From a virus, in IMG/VR virus record IMGVR_UViG_3300018417_000026, positions 1 through 35,726 of that record: DNA of 35,726 nucleotides. One strand, written 5' to 3'. A program made the translations under genes and the position numbers. Below the pieces are notes generated by a model, which saw only the letters and a program-made list of their open reading frames with translations, was not told the origin of the DNA and searched no databases. The stretch's first letter is position 1, and each line of letters opens with the position of its first letter. Shown here piece after piece: positions 1-8,535 of this stretch.

Positions 1-421
1 TACTTTTTACATGTTTTGTTAAATATCTATGGATAGTTGGCTTAATAAATTTCATAGGTAATTCTCCTTCACCCAATAAAGCATCTAAGGCTTTAGCTCT
101 GAGTACAGGAGGAAGATAGTGTAAATTTAAGCCGTAGAATCCACCCTTTGCTGGTCCCATCATAATAACTAATGGGAATGCATCGTAATAGGGTAAAGTA
201 TCTTTATATTTCGGATCATAGAAATACATGTACATATTACCGTACGGTGCTGTCTTTGGCCTATTCCTTAATGCAATTTCTTCTTCTCGCATAAGATCAA
301 GACGATTTACGCGCCCGAGCGCGACGGCCTTTTTACGGAACCACTCAATAGACTGTTTAGTCCGTGGGGTAATACCAGCACGGAATGCTTCAATTTCTAG
401 ATCTTTAAATAAGTTGCTCAT
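1..421 (-). CDS. 2: gp2-like DNA end protector / head completion protein (partial)
   Basis: This gene begins at an ATG complementary to 419-421 and runs off the left edge, so only about 140 N-terminal residues are visible (MSNLFKDLEIEAFRAGITP at the start). The visible part has a basic helical N-terminus followed by a conserved-looking core with YFYDPKYKDTLPYYD and GFYGLNLHYLPP. I recall that pattern from proteins annotated as gp2 in marine T4-like phages. In T4, gp2 binds the ends of packaged DNA and protects them from RecBCD. The position supports the call: it lies directly downstream of gp4 on the same strand, as genes 4 and 2 do in T4. The naming rests on memory and synteny, so another head or neck protein is possible. 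A late-promoter motif lies only 5 nt upstream of the ATG. Confidence 0.55.
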   Translation of the reverse strand, partial: MSNLFKDLEIEAFRAGITPRTKQSIEWFRKKAVALGRVNRLDLMREEEIALRNRPKTAPYGNMYMYFYDPKYKDTLPYYDAFPLVIMMGPAKGGFYGLNLHYLPPVLRAKALDALLGEGELPMKFIKPTIHRYLTKHVKS

Positions 422-426
422 ACGAG

Positions 427-434
427 TATTTATA
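427..434 (-). promoter_or_regulatory. T4-type late promoter motif upstream of gp2-like gene
   Basis: The minus strand reads TATAAATA, an exact match to the T4 late -10 element used by the gp55 sigma factor. Only 5 nt (CTCGT) separate it from the ATG of the gp2-like gene. If start-site spacing is as in T4, the transcript would begin at or just beside the start codon, giving almost no leader. Confidence 0.6.
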
Positions 435-453
435 TTGATTTATTCAATAAATG

Positions 454-1014
454 TTAATCCTTCCACTCTTTAGGTGCTGCATTCACATTCTTTGGAGGTT
501 TAACACGAGGTTTTGTATTCTTCCTTTTTCTATATGGTGCTGCCTTTTTTAATGGTTTTTTTATTTTACCAGGCATCGGTTTAGCAAGAAGTTTCATCTC
601 TTGCAATTTCTTTTCAGTCCATATTTCAAACGTCCAGCCACGATCCTCTGCATATTCCTTTGCGGCTTTCCACTTATTCATATTCTTAACATAAGTTAAT
701 CCTTCATAGATATATCTTTTTGTACGTCTTTCACCTGAAGGCGGCTGTGTTTCTTTTTCTGGTTTAATTTCGATAAGTGTTGTTTTATTATTTCTCCATG
801 TGATTTTAAGATCTACAAAATATCTGTGATATCTTTTATCAACATCGTAGAAATAAGGTATAACTGTTTCTTCAGAAGCCCAACTCTTGACCTCTATATT
901 AAGATCACACCATTTAAAGACTTTTCTTTCCCAAGAAGATCTGTATATGATATTAGCCGGATCGCCGGCATACTTATCTTGATTAACGACTTTATATCTT
1001 CCTGAATGTGCCAT
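454..1014 (-). CDS. 4: Head completion protein gp4, nuclease-like
   Basis: This is a 186-residue homologue of T4 gp4 (also 50/65), a virion protein needed to finish the DNA-filled head before tail joining. The N-terminus carries the family signature YRSSWERKVFKWCDLN (residues 24-39) followed by SEETVIPY. The core then has D68 in YFVDLKI and E82-I-K84 in LIEIKP, an arrangement like a PD-(D/E)XK nuclease centre. T4 gp4 is about 150 residues; the extra length here is a strongly basic C-terminal tail rich in Lys, Arg and Pro (about 150-180) that could contact DNA. It is followed on the same strand by the gp2-like gene 32 nt downstream, and diverges from the plus-strand baseplate run. Confidence 0.88.
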   Translation of the reverse strand: MAHSGRYKVVNQDKYAGDPANIIYRSSWERKVFKWCDLNIEVKSWASEETVIPYFYDVDKRYHRYFVDLKITWRNNKTTLIEIKPEKETQPPSGERRTKRYIYEGLTYVKNMNKWKAAKEYAEDRGWTFEIWTEKKLQEMKLLAKPMPGKIKKPLKKAAPYRKRKNTKPRVKPPKNVNAAPKEWKD

Positions 1015-1021
1015 AATTCCA

Positions 1022-1029
1022 TATAAATA
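1022..1029 (+). promoter_or_regulatory. T4-type late promoter motif for the baseplate run
   Basis: There is an exact TATAAATA on the plus strand, 37 nt before the first baseplate gene, in the 52-nt gap between divergent gp4 and that gene. It is the natural late promoter for the first block of plus-strand tail genes. Confidence 0.75.
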
Positions 1030-1047
1030 AGATTAAATCTTTCTTAT

Positions 1048-1055
1048 TATCTATA
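1048..1055 (-). promoter_or_regulatory. Possible late promoter variant for gp4
   Basis: The minus strand reads TATAGATA, one mismatch from TATAAATA, 33 nt upstream of the gp4 ATG. It is placed where a promoter for the gp4-gp2 pair would be expected. One mismatch in AT-rich DNA is weak evidence. Confidence 0.3.
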
Positions 1056-1066
1056 GGACTTTTCAA

Positions 1067-2182
1067 ATGGCAGATACATGGATCGTTGACAATCTTCAAA
1101 GTTCAAGACAGCCTGTTGTTTTAAACAACAGTATTGTAAGATCTAGTTTACTACAAAGCAACACGGTATTATCGTATCCTATAAAGAAGGATGAAACTTA
1201 TCAAGGTAGGATTCGCTTTACTGTAAAAAAAGCCGATAGACTTAATCCTGGTAGCGGTATTAATAAGTTACTAGAAGCAGTTGGTTTTGACAATGTATCC
1301 AGGACAGGCTCCAGCTCCAATAATAACAAAGGTAAAAGTGATGACGACCCGATACGTTTTAATAATTCAGTAGATCCGGGTTTATCTGCGGAACAGGAAC
1401 AACAAAAACAACAACAAGATGCCGGAGCTGAAGGTGCAGCATTAGCTTCTACACTATCAGATGGATTTAGGGGTATAAAGTATACAATAGATACCTCTGC
1501 GCCTGTTATTGATTTATACATGCCAGCTGGAAATATAGTTATGAATGAAGGGGTTCAATATGACACCACTAACCTTAATCCCATGGGAGCCGCGGCGATG
1601 GGAGGACTACAGTCTGGGGACACTATAGCGGGATCACTAGCTACCGGTCTTATGGAGGGACTCCGATCGATCTTTGATATGAGAGGCATCGATAATAATA
1701 CCCTTGCACGATTAGCTGCTGGTAGATTGGCAGATAAAATACCAGGAGGTGTTGGTATTGCTGGTCAATTAGCTGTACAGGCAACAGCAAATCCGAATAC
1801 AAGAGCATTATTTCGAAATGTAAATTTACGGGAATTTAATTTTACTTTTAAATTTATTGCAACCTCTCCAACTGAAGCAAGAACTGTAGAAAATATTATA
1901 AGACATTTTAGGACTGAAATGTATCCCGAATCTATTGAAGCTGCTGGTATACCTATTGGATATAATTTTCCTAATGCATTTGGAATAAGTTTTTCTTATA
2001 AAGGTGCAAAGGCTAGAATACCAAAATTAGAAACTTGCTATTTAAGAAATATACAAACGTCATATAATCCTACAAGTGCTACCTTCCATTCTGACGGGCA
2101 GCCAAATGAAATTGATTTAACATTAAACTTTGTTGAAATTAGGACTCTTCATAAAAAAGATATACTAGGGGACTTCGGATGA
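1067..2182 (+). CDS. 48: Baseplate tail tube cap protein, gp48/gp54 type
   Basis: This 371-residue baseplate protein most likely belongs to the gp48/gp54 group, which caps the central hub and starts tail-tube polymerisation. The C-terminal third (about 245-371) is the recognisable part: LFRNVNLREFNFTFKF, then an RTVENIIRHFR segment, a YPESI stretch, and IDLTLNFVEIRTLHKKD near the end. This is a tube-like beta domain of the kind seen in marine T4-like gp48 proteins. Residues about 75-125 are a low-complexity linker rich in Ser, Asn and Gln. The length is close to T4 gp48 (364), which favours gp48 over gp54 (320). It is the first gene after the late promoter and overlaps gp53 by 4 nt (ATGA). 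Which of gp48 or gp54 it replaces is not settled by sequence alone. Confidence 0.65.
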   Translation: MADTWIVDNLQSSRQPVVLNNSIVRSSLLQSNTVLSYPIKKDETYQGRIRFTVKKADRLNPGSGINKLLEAVGFDNVSRTGSSSNNNKGKSDDDPIRFNNSVDPGLSAEQEQQKQQQDAGAEGAALASTLSDGFRGIKYTIDTSAPVIDLYMPAGNIVMNEGVQYDTTNLNPMGAAAMGGLQSGDTIAGSLATGLMEGLRSIFDMRGIDNNTLARLAAGRLADKIPGGVGIAGQLAVQATANPNTRALFRNVNLREFNFTFKFIATSPTEARTVENIIRHFRTEMYPESIEAAGIPIGYNFPNAFGISFSYKGAKARIPKLETCYLRNIQTSYNPTSATFHSDGQPNEIDLTLNFVEIRTLHKKDILGDFG

Positions 2183-2925
2183 GATTTTTTAAAGATTTTG
2201 AAAAGGTACGATATAAATTTGGTAACGAAGCCTCAAATATACTTTTCCAGAATATAACTACCTATACGGACATTATTGATCAGATTAAGGACGATGCTTC
2301 TTTTTATCAATATGAGCAGATTCATGAAGGATTTCGACCTGATCAGGTTTCTATTCGTCTCTATAATTCTCCTCTTTATCATTGGACCTTTTATTTAATG
2401 AATGATAACCTTAGGCTACAAGGCTGGCCGCTTACTAATAGAGAGTTAGAAGCAAAGATTAAAAAGGATTATGAAGGAACAGCAATTACTACCAGGGATA
2501 GCTTAAATGGTATTTTTACTCTTGGTAGGACTTTAACTGGAGCACAATCAGGATCCTCTAGTAATATCATACATAGGAATGTAGAATTTGGACAAATTGT
2601 TGTGCAAGCTAATGACTTGGAATTTGAAGTAGGAGAATCATTGGTTGTAAATTATCCAAATCCTATTGATCCTCAGAGTATTGTAACCGAAACCGTAACT
2701 GTTCATTCATATTCAGAATATTATAATGCCGCTCACCATTATATTGATGGAAGCGGAAATTGGACAGATATTGATCCTTTAATCGGTCCGGGTGTGCAAT
2801 TAACAGAGGTTACGAATTTCGAGAATTATATTAATGAAAATGAAGCTTTAAGATCTATTAAGGTTATTAGACCTAATGTTATTAACGATATACTTTCGGC
2901 ATATAAGAAATCTATAAGGTCATAA
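2179..2925 (+). CDS. 53: Baseplate wedge subunit gp53
   Basis: This 248-residue protein is a gp53 homologue. In T4, gp53 is the last wedge component added and joins neighbouring wedges around the hub. The N-terminal half carries the family pattern: an N-terminal FKDFEKVRYKFG, an ITTYTDIIDQIKDDASFYQYEQ helix region, then RPDQVSIRLYNSPLYHW and TFYLMNDN (about residues 54-75), matching the T4 region where a predicted helix precedes a YWVLLMCND-like motif. The C-terminal half (after about 110) is extra relative to T4 gp53 (196 residues) and looks beta-rich. Its ATG overlaps the preceding stop, and the hub gene starts one base after its own stop, so translation is probably coupled. Confidence 0.85.
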   Translation: MRFFKDFEKVRYKFGNEASNILFQNITTYTDIIDQIKDDASFYQYEQIHEGFRPDQVSIRLYNSPLYHWTFYLMNDNLRLQGWPLTNRELEAKIKKDYEGTAITTRDSLNGIFTLGRTLTGAQSGSSSNIIHRNVEFGQIVVQANDLEFEVGESLVVNYPNPIDPQSIVTETVTVHSYSEYYNAAHHYIDGSGNWTDIDPLIGPGVQLTEVTNFENYINENEALRSIKVIRPNVINDILSAYKKSIRS

Positions 2926-2926
2926 A

Positions 2927-4291
2927 ATGGCAAACGGAGAAACCCAAAGCTCATACCAATTTGAATCTGTGCTATTTTTTGCAGATAGATCCCCAGATAG
3001 TATACCAGTCGATATTAAAAATTCTATATCTGACCTTGAGATCTTTGAGCATATAGAAAAACCTTATCTAACCGGCCAAATAGCTTTTGTTGATAATAAT
3101 AATCTTATAGCAGCTATGGACGTCCAGGGTGGGGAAAGAATAGTTGTTAATATTAGGCCAACTAATCTTGAAGAAAGAGCCAAGATTATAACTAAAACCT
3201 TCCGTATAGAAAAAATAATAGGATCTTATAAAGCCAATGATAAGAATGAAACAATATTTTTAAAATTAGTAGAAGATATTGTTTATACTTCAAGTGTTAA
3301 GAATATTAATAAATCTTATCAAGGAACTCCAATATCTATTATGGCAAATATACTTTCTACATTTTTAAAAAAGGAGGTTGTAAGCTCTATTGACGAATAT
3401 AAAGGGAAAATGAAAGTTATTGTTCCTAACCTACATCCAATTGAAGCAGCTTTATGGATTAGAAATAGAACGACTAGTAGTGATGGTTTACCTTTTTACG
3501 TATATTCTTCATTTGGTGATCAATTTCTTCGTATAGTAGATTTAGGGACTATGCTAAGAAGGCGGCCAATTAATATAAAGAACCCTTATGTATACTGGCA
3601 AAATGCAGCTAATACTTTAGGATCTTTTACTACTTTCACCTCTATACAGAGTTATAGGCAAGAGGAAAATGAAAATCTACTTCGACTTATTCGATCTGGA
3701 GTAGTTGGATCTAAATATAGTTTTTATGATACTATGAAAGCAATTCCCCAAGATGTTAATTTTGCTGTAGACAATGATGTATTCTATACCCTAGCAGGTT
3801 CAGACTATTTTAAAGAGGGACAAGAAAGATTTAATTATGGTCCTGATTTTAAAATCGAAGAAAAAAAAATAAGTGAATATAATTCTAGAGTTATTTCCCA
3901 TATAACAAATGGTGGGACATATGATGGTGCAGGCGGATTTAAAACTCTTCATCAGGAACCAGATGGCCCTTCACATAAGAAAAAAGTTATAGCAAATTCC
4001 TTAAGGAATTTTATGACCAAAACTCCAATGGTGATACAGGTTAGAGGTCAAGATTTTATAACTCATGAGGAACATGTCAGCGGCTATTCACATTATACTA
4101 CGGGAAATGTTATAAGAATTCTTTTTAAAGATAATTCTTCTGATGATCCAGACGAACCTAGATTTGATAGAAAAAAATCAGGAGACTATATAATCTATGC
4201 TGCAAAACACATGATTAAGGCTGAAAGATACGATGTTAGTCTATTATGTGCTAAACTAGCATCATTTGTTGAGGAACCGAGTATACAATGA
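2927..4291 (+). CDS. Baseplate hub protein, gp27-like
   Basis: This 454-residue protein looks like the baseplate hub ring that holds the cell-puncturing trimer (T4 gp27, or the gpD family in other contractile tails). The N-terminal 100 residues have a hub-like pattern: ISDLEIFEHIEKPYLTGQI, a following FVDNNNLIAAMDVQGGE turn and IVVNIR, which fits a tube-like beta barrel. Later segments such as FRIEKIIGSY and FYVYSSFGDQFLRIVDLG (about 190-207) fit the second barrel. T4 gp27 is 391 residues. The stop overlaps the gp5-type gene in ATGA, and hub-before-puncturing-protein is the expected order. Similarity to T4 gp27 itself is not visible residue by residue, so the call rests on pattern and context. 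Confidence 0.65.
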   Translation: MANGETQSSYQFESVLFFADRSPDSIPVDIKNSISDLEIFEHIEKPYLTGQIAFVDNNNLIAAMDVQGGERIVVNIRPTNLEERAKIITKTFRIEKIIGSYKANDKNETIFLKLVEDIVYTSSVKNINKSYQGTPISIMANILSTFLKKEVVSSIDEYKGKMKVIVPNLHPIEAALWIRNRTTSSDGLPFYVYSSFGDQFLRIVDLGTMLRRRPINIKNPYVYWQNAANTLGSFTTFTSIQSYRQEENENLLRLIRSGVVGSKYSFYDTMKAIPQDVNFAVDNDVFYTLAGSDYFKEGQERFNYGPDFKIEEKKISEYNSRVISHITNGGTYDGAGGFKTLHQEPDGPSHKKKVIANSLRNFMTKTPMVIQVRGQDFITHEEHVSGYSHYTTGNVIRILFKDNSSDDPDEPRFDRKKSGDYIIYAAKHMIKAERYDVSLLCAKLASFVEEPSIQ

Positions 4292-5106
4292 TACCAACGA
4301 CTTCAGATTTTTATGGTGATTCTACTAGATGGTTTATTGGAACTGTTATTTCCATTAATGACCCGTTAGAACTTGGTCGAGTAAAGGTTAGAATATTTGG
4401 CGTTCACACCGCAAATATAGATGATATACCGGAAGAGGATTTACCATGGGCTCAAGTAGTAACCCCTACAACTGAGGGAGGAAGTTCTGGTATTGGTACT
4501 AATATTGGTATTAAACCTATGGCTCAGGTATTTGGTGTTTTCCTAGATGGTACCAATTCACAAATACCTTTGGTTGTTGGATCAATACCTAAATTTGAAA
4601 CAGGCAGGATTAATGTAACAGAGGAAACTGCTCAAAGAACTTTAACTGGTAATACAAACATTGAAAAAGCTTATGTATTCTTTTTATCACCCGAAGGAGG
4701 TTCTTTTACAGTACAACAAACCTGTGGAATTATTGGAAATCTGATGGTAGAATCGGGAGCTAATACAAACAGAGGAGATCTAAATCCATTAGCATTAAAC
4801 TCAAGTGAAGGCTCCTTTGGAATTGCGCAATGGAATCCCTCTAGTAGAGCTGGTAATCGACTTGGTGCCTTAAAAGAATTCTGTTCAGAAAGAAAATATA
4901 ATTTTAGGGAATTATTGCCACAGTTAGAATTTATAAAACATGAATTGTACTCCTATCCTTATTTTGGTTTAGGACTATTGAGGAAAACCCAAACTGTTGA
5001 ACAAGCCTCAAGGGTCTTTGAGGCATATTATGAAAGACCTGCTCCAGGAAGTACTGATAGTAGAATTAAATTTTCTGAAGAGATATTAGAGAAGATGGAA
5101 ACTTAG
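4288..5106 (+). CDS. 5: Baseplate central lysozyme: gp5 OB fold plus tail lysozyme domain
   Basis: This 272-residue protein corresponds to the N-terminal and enzymatic parts of the cell-puncturing protein gp5. Residues about 12-102 form an OB-fold domain: WFIGTVISINDPLELGRVKVR, LPWAQVVTP and QIPLVVGSIP are typical of gp5/VgrG OB folds. Residues about 125-270 look like a phage tail lysozyme domain, not the T4-lysozyme fold found in T4 gp5. The motif CGIIGNLMVESG gives a candidate catalytic Glu155, followed by GSFGIAQW (176-183). The domain should cut peptidoglycan glycan strands during DNA injection. There is no C-terminal beta-helix; that part is encoded two genes downstream. The gene sits between the hub gene and an amidase-fold protein with a 1-nt gap. 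Confidence 0.8.
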   Translation: MIPTTSDFYGDSTRWFIGTVISINDPLELGRVKVRIFGVHTANIDDIPEEDLPWAQVVTPTTEGGSSGIGTNIGIKPMAQVFGVFLDGTNSQIPLVVGSIPKFETGRINVTEETAQRTLTGNTNIEKAYVFFLSPEGGSFTVQQTCGIIGNLMVESGANTNRGDLNPLALNSSEGSFGIAQWNPSSRAGNRLGALKEFCSERKYNFRELLPQLEFIKHELYSYPYFGLGLLRKTQTVEQASRVFEAYYERPAPGSTDSRIKFSEEILEKMET

Positions 5107-5107
5107 A

Positions 5108-7168
5108 ATGCCAATTGAAAGAGCCAGAAAAACTAATACGATTACCCTTGGTAGTATACCAACTTCAATTAATTCTGTGCAAGTGAAAAGAGGTGACAAG
5201 CCGTTTTTTACTAGTGTGTTTGACTATGAATTAGTTGAAAAAACTATTTCGTTAAGAAAAGCTTATGATGAGATTAAAGTAGATTACACCGTAGAGGAAA
5301 TTGTAGAATACGATCCACAATTGGCAAAGGAAATATTTAATTTCGATCTTCGTAGTCTTGAAGAAATTGCTTCATTAGCAGAAGTTGAAGCCAAGGCATT
5401 AAATTCTCAAATTGAAAGACTTTCAGCAGAAGGAGCGCCAACAGGAGATATTATAGGTTCAGTACTAGGGGGATTTAAATCCTTAACCGAAAATTTTAAA
5501 CAAAATATTGGTGTAAGTGATGAACCAGTAGTTGCTAAATTAACAGAAAGTGTTCCTAATATACCAGTTACAACTCTTTCTACTAAACAATCTGAAATTG
5601 AAACATTAACCGGAAAACCGGTTTCTTCCGCTCTGTTGAATGCTGTTACAGTTGCGGGTAATCCTAAATCAATTAGAAGCGCATTAAGTGGCGTATTTTC
5701 GGCTACTGATACTAATATGAGACAAGCATTAGAGGAAAGTTCTGCAGTTCCGGAAAAAGTGTCCGAATCAGTAAAAAAAGAAATACCTACTGAAATAACT
5801 GCAGAATCAAAAAAGATTGTTCGGAGAATTATGAGAAACCTAGATAACCCAGTGCAATCTGAAAGTGAGCTTGGGTTTGGAAACCTAGGTAGTAGCTTTG
5901 GTAACTTACTTGCTGCAGTCGCCGGTAAAATTAAAGGTACTGGATCGGCTAATAAGTTTGGAGAAGTTGTTACTTCAGTTCCCGATGGGTTTATAGTACC
6001 TGAAGGATATGATGTACCAAGTAATATAGTAGAAGAAAATGGCGCATCAAATCTAAATAAATTAATAGCAAAACCTAATAATACTAATAAGCAAATAAAA
6101 ATCTCAGATATCCCTTTTAATGCTATTGCCCAAGGTAATAAGTTCTTAGGTGCTCTTACTCCAGAAACTTATGTATTCGAAAATATTGATACAAAGGAAG
6201 AATTAGAATTTGATCTTAAGAAAAATCCTCGGAAAATCACTACCCTTGTTGTAGATTGGTCTAAGACTTGGAGTAATAATTTTTATAAGGCTAAAGATAT
6301 CCATGTGCAGGAAATACAAAGGTCAGTGTCACAATTTGGGCCGCTTTATCCAGTTCAGCAGGGTGTTAAATCGGGTATACAATGGCACTATGTTATACAA
6401 AAGGATGGTACCATACAAAGGGGTAGGCCTATATCTATAGATCCTGGACCACAAACAAAATGGAATAAAGGGACAATATACGTAGGATTTGTTGCAGGAT
6501 ATACAGTTCCAAGTAAAGTACCAAACTTAGATTTATATCTTAACTCAGGATCTATTACTTCGGAACAATGGAGTTCATTCGGGGCATTCATAGACACTTA
6601 CTATAAAATTTATCCTGGCGGGGAAATTGTTGGAAGAAGAGATATAGACAACGGATCTTCTGCACCAGGATTTGACGTAGAATTATATGTAAGAGGTCAG
6701 AAAAATAAAACTACTGTTTATGACTATGATATACGTCAAAAAGATGAACCTATTACTGAAGAAGAAGCTGTTAACTTGCTTCCTAAAAAGATATCCAGTC
6801 CTTCAGGTAAAGGAATTCCCCAGGTTATTCCTACAAAGGATATTCTTAAAAATGCTGGTAAAGAAATTGATGCAGCTACAGGGAAATTTAAATTACCGAC
6901 TGAAGAAGAATTAAATTCACTAGCATCAACGCTTTCAAGTAAAATAAAAAATTCAAATATTCTTTCTAGAGATCAAAGGGCTTTTGGTGAAAGTTCTATA
7001 CAAAATTTCATTAGTGGTAGCACTCAACGAAACGATGCTATAGAAAAGAATAATGTATTGCTTGGAAATATAGATGTACTTGTACAGGAAATAGATAAGA
7101 ATCGATCTGATCTGATAAACAATGGTTACATTTATAATTCTGAAACTAATTCATGGAGTAAAAAATAA
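5108..7168 (+). CDS. Baseplate protein with degenerate T7-lysozyme-type (Amidase_2) domain
   Basis: This 686-residue protein lies between the two gp5-type genes. Residues about 1-60 look like a small beta domain, and 60-340 are helical with low-complexity linkers. Residues about 377-530 resemble an N-acetylmuramoyl-L-alanine amidase of the T7 lysozyme type: ITTLVVDWSKT, then IQWHYVIQKDGTIQRGR, NKGTIYVGFVAG, EIVGRRDI and SAPGFDVELY in the right order and spacing. The three zinc ligands of that family appear to be replaced: T7 His17 by Asp383, His122 by Arg510 and Cys130 by Ala519; T7 Lys128 falls at Ser517. The fold is probably kept for binding or structure without zinc-dependent cleavage. The C-terminal 150 residues are helical. 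The alignment was done by eye from memory. Stop and next start overlap in TAATG. Confidence 0.65.
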   Translation: MPIERARKTNTITLGSIPTSINSVQVKRGDKPFFTSVFDYELVEKTISLRKAYDEIKVDYTVEEIVEYDPQLAKEIFNFDLRSLEEIASLAEVEAKALNSQIERLSAEGAPTGDIIGSVLGGFKSLTENFKQNIGVSDEPVVAKLTESVPNIPVTTLSTKQSEIETLTGKPVSSALLNAVTVAGNPKSIRSALSGVFSATDTNMRQALEESSAVPEKVSESVKKEIPTEITAESKKIVRRIMRNLDNPVQSESELGFGNLGSSFGNLLAAVAGKIKGTGSANKFGEVVTSVPDGFIVPEGYDVPSNIVEENGASNLNKLIAKPNNTNKQIKISDIPFNAIAQGNKFLGALTPETYVFENIDTKEELEFDLKKNPRKITTLVVDWSKTWSNNFYKAKDIHVQEIQRSVSQFGPLYPVQQGVKSGIQWHYVIQKDGTIQRGRPISIDPGPQTKWNKGTIYVGFVAGYTVPSKVPNLDLYLNSGSITSEQWSSFGAFIDTYYKIYPGGEIVGRRDIDNGSSAPGFDVELYVRGQKNKTTVYDYDIRQKDEPITEEEAVNLLPKKISSPSGKGIPQVIPTKDILKNAGKEIDAATGKFKLPTEEELNSLASTLSSKIKNSNILSRDQRAFGESSIQNFISGSTQRNDAIEKNNVLLGNIDVLVQEIDKNRSDLINNGYIYNSETNSWSKK

Positions 7169-8535
7169 TGGCTGAATATGATACAGTAGGGGTTGAGGAA
7201 GACGGATTTAAAGATCCCTCTAAAGTTTTTCCTAAAAAAGAATATATTAATGTAGCTTCTACTAACTTAGCTGCTAGAGGTATTATTCGTAATGAGCTTT
7301 ATACTGGGGGAGGGGATCGTGGGATTGATCTAGATCTAAATGATACTATAGCTTCACAATACCCCTTAAATCAAGTAAGAGAAACTATATCAGGTCACGT
7401 TACAGAGATTGATGATACTCCTGGCGGAGAAAGAATGCTATTTAAGCACAGAACCGGCGCCGGCGTAGAATTAAGAGCTGATGGAAGTGTTATAATTAGT
7501 TCAGTAAAAAACACCATTCGAATCTCTGGTGGAGATGAAAAAGTTATTATTGAAGGCGATGGAGAGATATCATATAATGGTAACCTGACATTAAACGTAA
7601 GTGGTGATTTTGATCTTAGGGTAGGTGGAGATTTTAATGTCAATGTTGGTGGCGATGAAGATAAAGATATAAAAGGATCATATCGTCAAAAGGTACATAG
7701 GAATCATGAGACAACAATTAAAAAGAATAAATCAAAATATGTATTAGGTTCTGAGACTGAAACAATTTATGTTGACAAAAATTCATTCGTAAGACAAGAT
7801 CTGAATGTTTTTATTGAAGGAGATACTAATCACTTTACTGGTGGTATTCTTACAATGACTGCTGAAGATGAAGTTGTACTTTCTTCTCCAAATATTAATA
7901 TCGGAGCTTCATCATTGACCGTTATCGGTGATAGTGGTACATTCGGTGGGGATGAAATTGTATATTATGGGAAGACAGCTCATATAGATCGAGTCAATAC
8001 TACATCAACACATTCAACTGCAATGTATGCTACTACATTCCATGGATCTTTAAATGGTAAAGCATCATTTGCTGCTGCCGCAGACCAAGCTGGGTCAGCT
8101 CCATTGGGACCTGGGTCTGGTGGTGGATCACAAACAATTGATAATACAGAAGCAACAAATAAAACTACTGTCGAAGTAGATAATATTATTATAGACGATT
8201 ACTTAAATGTTTCTAATAAAGGCGTTCGTAGGGTTAAAGTAGATTATGGCGACGGTCTTAAAAACCAAATTGATAAAACAGTAGATTACGGTGGAATATC
8301 AGCAAGACGATTAACAACACCAGAAGTTCGGTCTAAATTAAGAGATCCTATTACAATAGCAAATGAAAAATTTATAGGGTCTCAAATAGCAGAAGGTAAA
8401 TTATCAGCATCTTATATTAGACCAACACCTACATCTATTGGTAGAACAGTATCGAATGAACCTGGTATCAAGAGGGGTAGTACTCCAATTGGGAATTCTT
8501 CGAAGGGTATTAATAAGAGGTTTACGTCATCATGA
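7168..8535 (+). CDS. Central spike protein with gp5C-like beta-helix
   Basis: This 455-residue protein provides the needle that T4 gp5 carries at its C-terminus. Residues about 70-110 have an OB-exit pattern (ISGHVTEIDDTPGGERM, then HRTGAGVELRADGS) seen in VgrG and gp5 spikes just before the helix. Residues about 115-235 contain short beta repeats of the V-x-G type, such as LNVSGDFDLRVGGDFNVNVGG, as in the intertwined triple-stranded beta-helix of gp5C. The C-terminal 190 residues are different: a Gly/Ser linker near 305-320 and then a mixed region with no assignable domain. The protein should form a trimer at the tip of the hub together with the two upstream proteins. Its last codons overlap the next gene by 4 nt. 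Confidence 0.75.
   Translation: MAEYDTVGVEEDGFKDPSKVFPKKEYINVASTNLAARGIIRNELYTGGGDRGIDLDLNDTIASQYPLNQVRETISGHVTEIDDTPGGERMLFKHRTGAGVELRADGSVIISSVKNTIRISGGDEKVIIEGDGEISYNGNLTLNVSGDFDLRVGGDFNVNVGGDEDKDIKGSYRQKVHRNHETTIKKNKSKYVLGSETETIYVDKNSFVRQDLNVFIEGDTNHFTGGILTMTAEDEVVLSSPNINIGASSLTVIGDSGTFGGDEIVYYGKTAHIDRVNTTSTHSTAMYATTFHGSLNGKASFAAAADQAGSAPLGPGSGGGSQTIDNTEATNKTTVEVDNIIIDDYLNVSNKGVRRVKVDYGDGLKNQIDKTVDYGGISARRLTTPEVRSKLRDPITIANEKFIGSQIAEGKLSASYIRPTPTSIGRTVSNEPGIKRGSTPIGNSSKGINKRFTSS

Noticed and set aside
228-473. 81-codon plus-strand open frame at the left edge
   Set aside because: It is antisense to the gp2-like gene, which has protein-like conserved motifs and a promoter motif; the plus-strand frame has no recognisable features.
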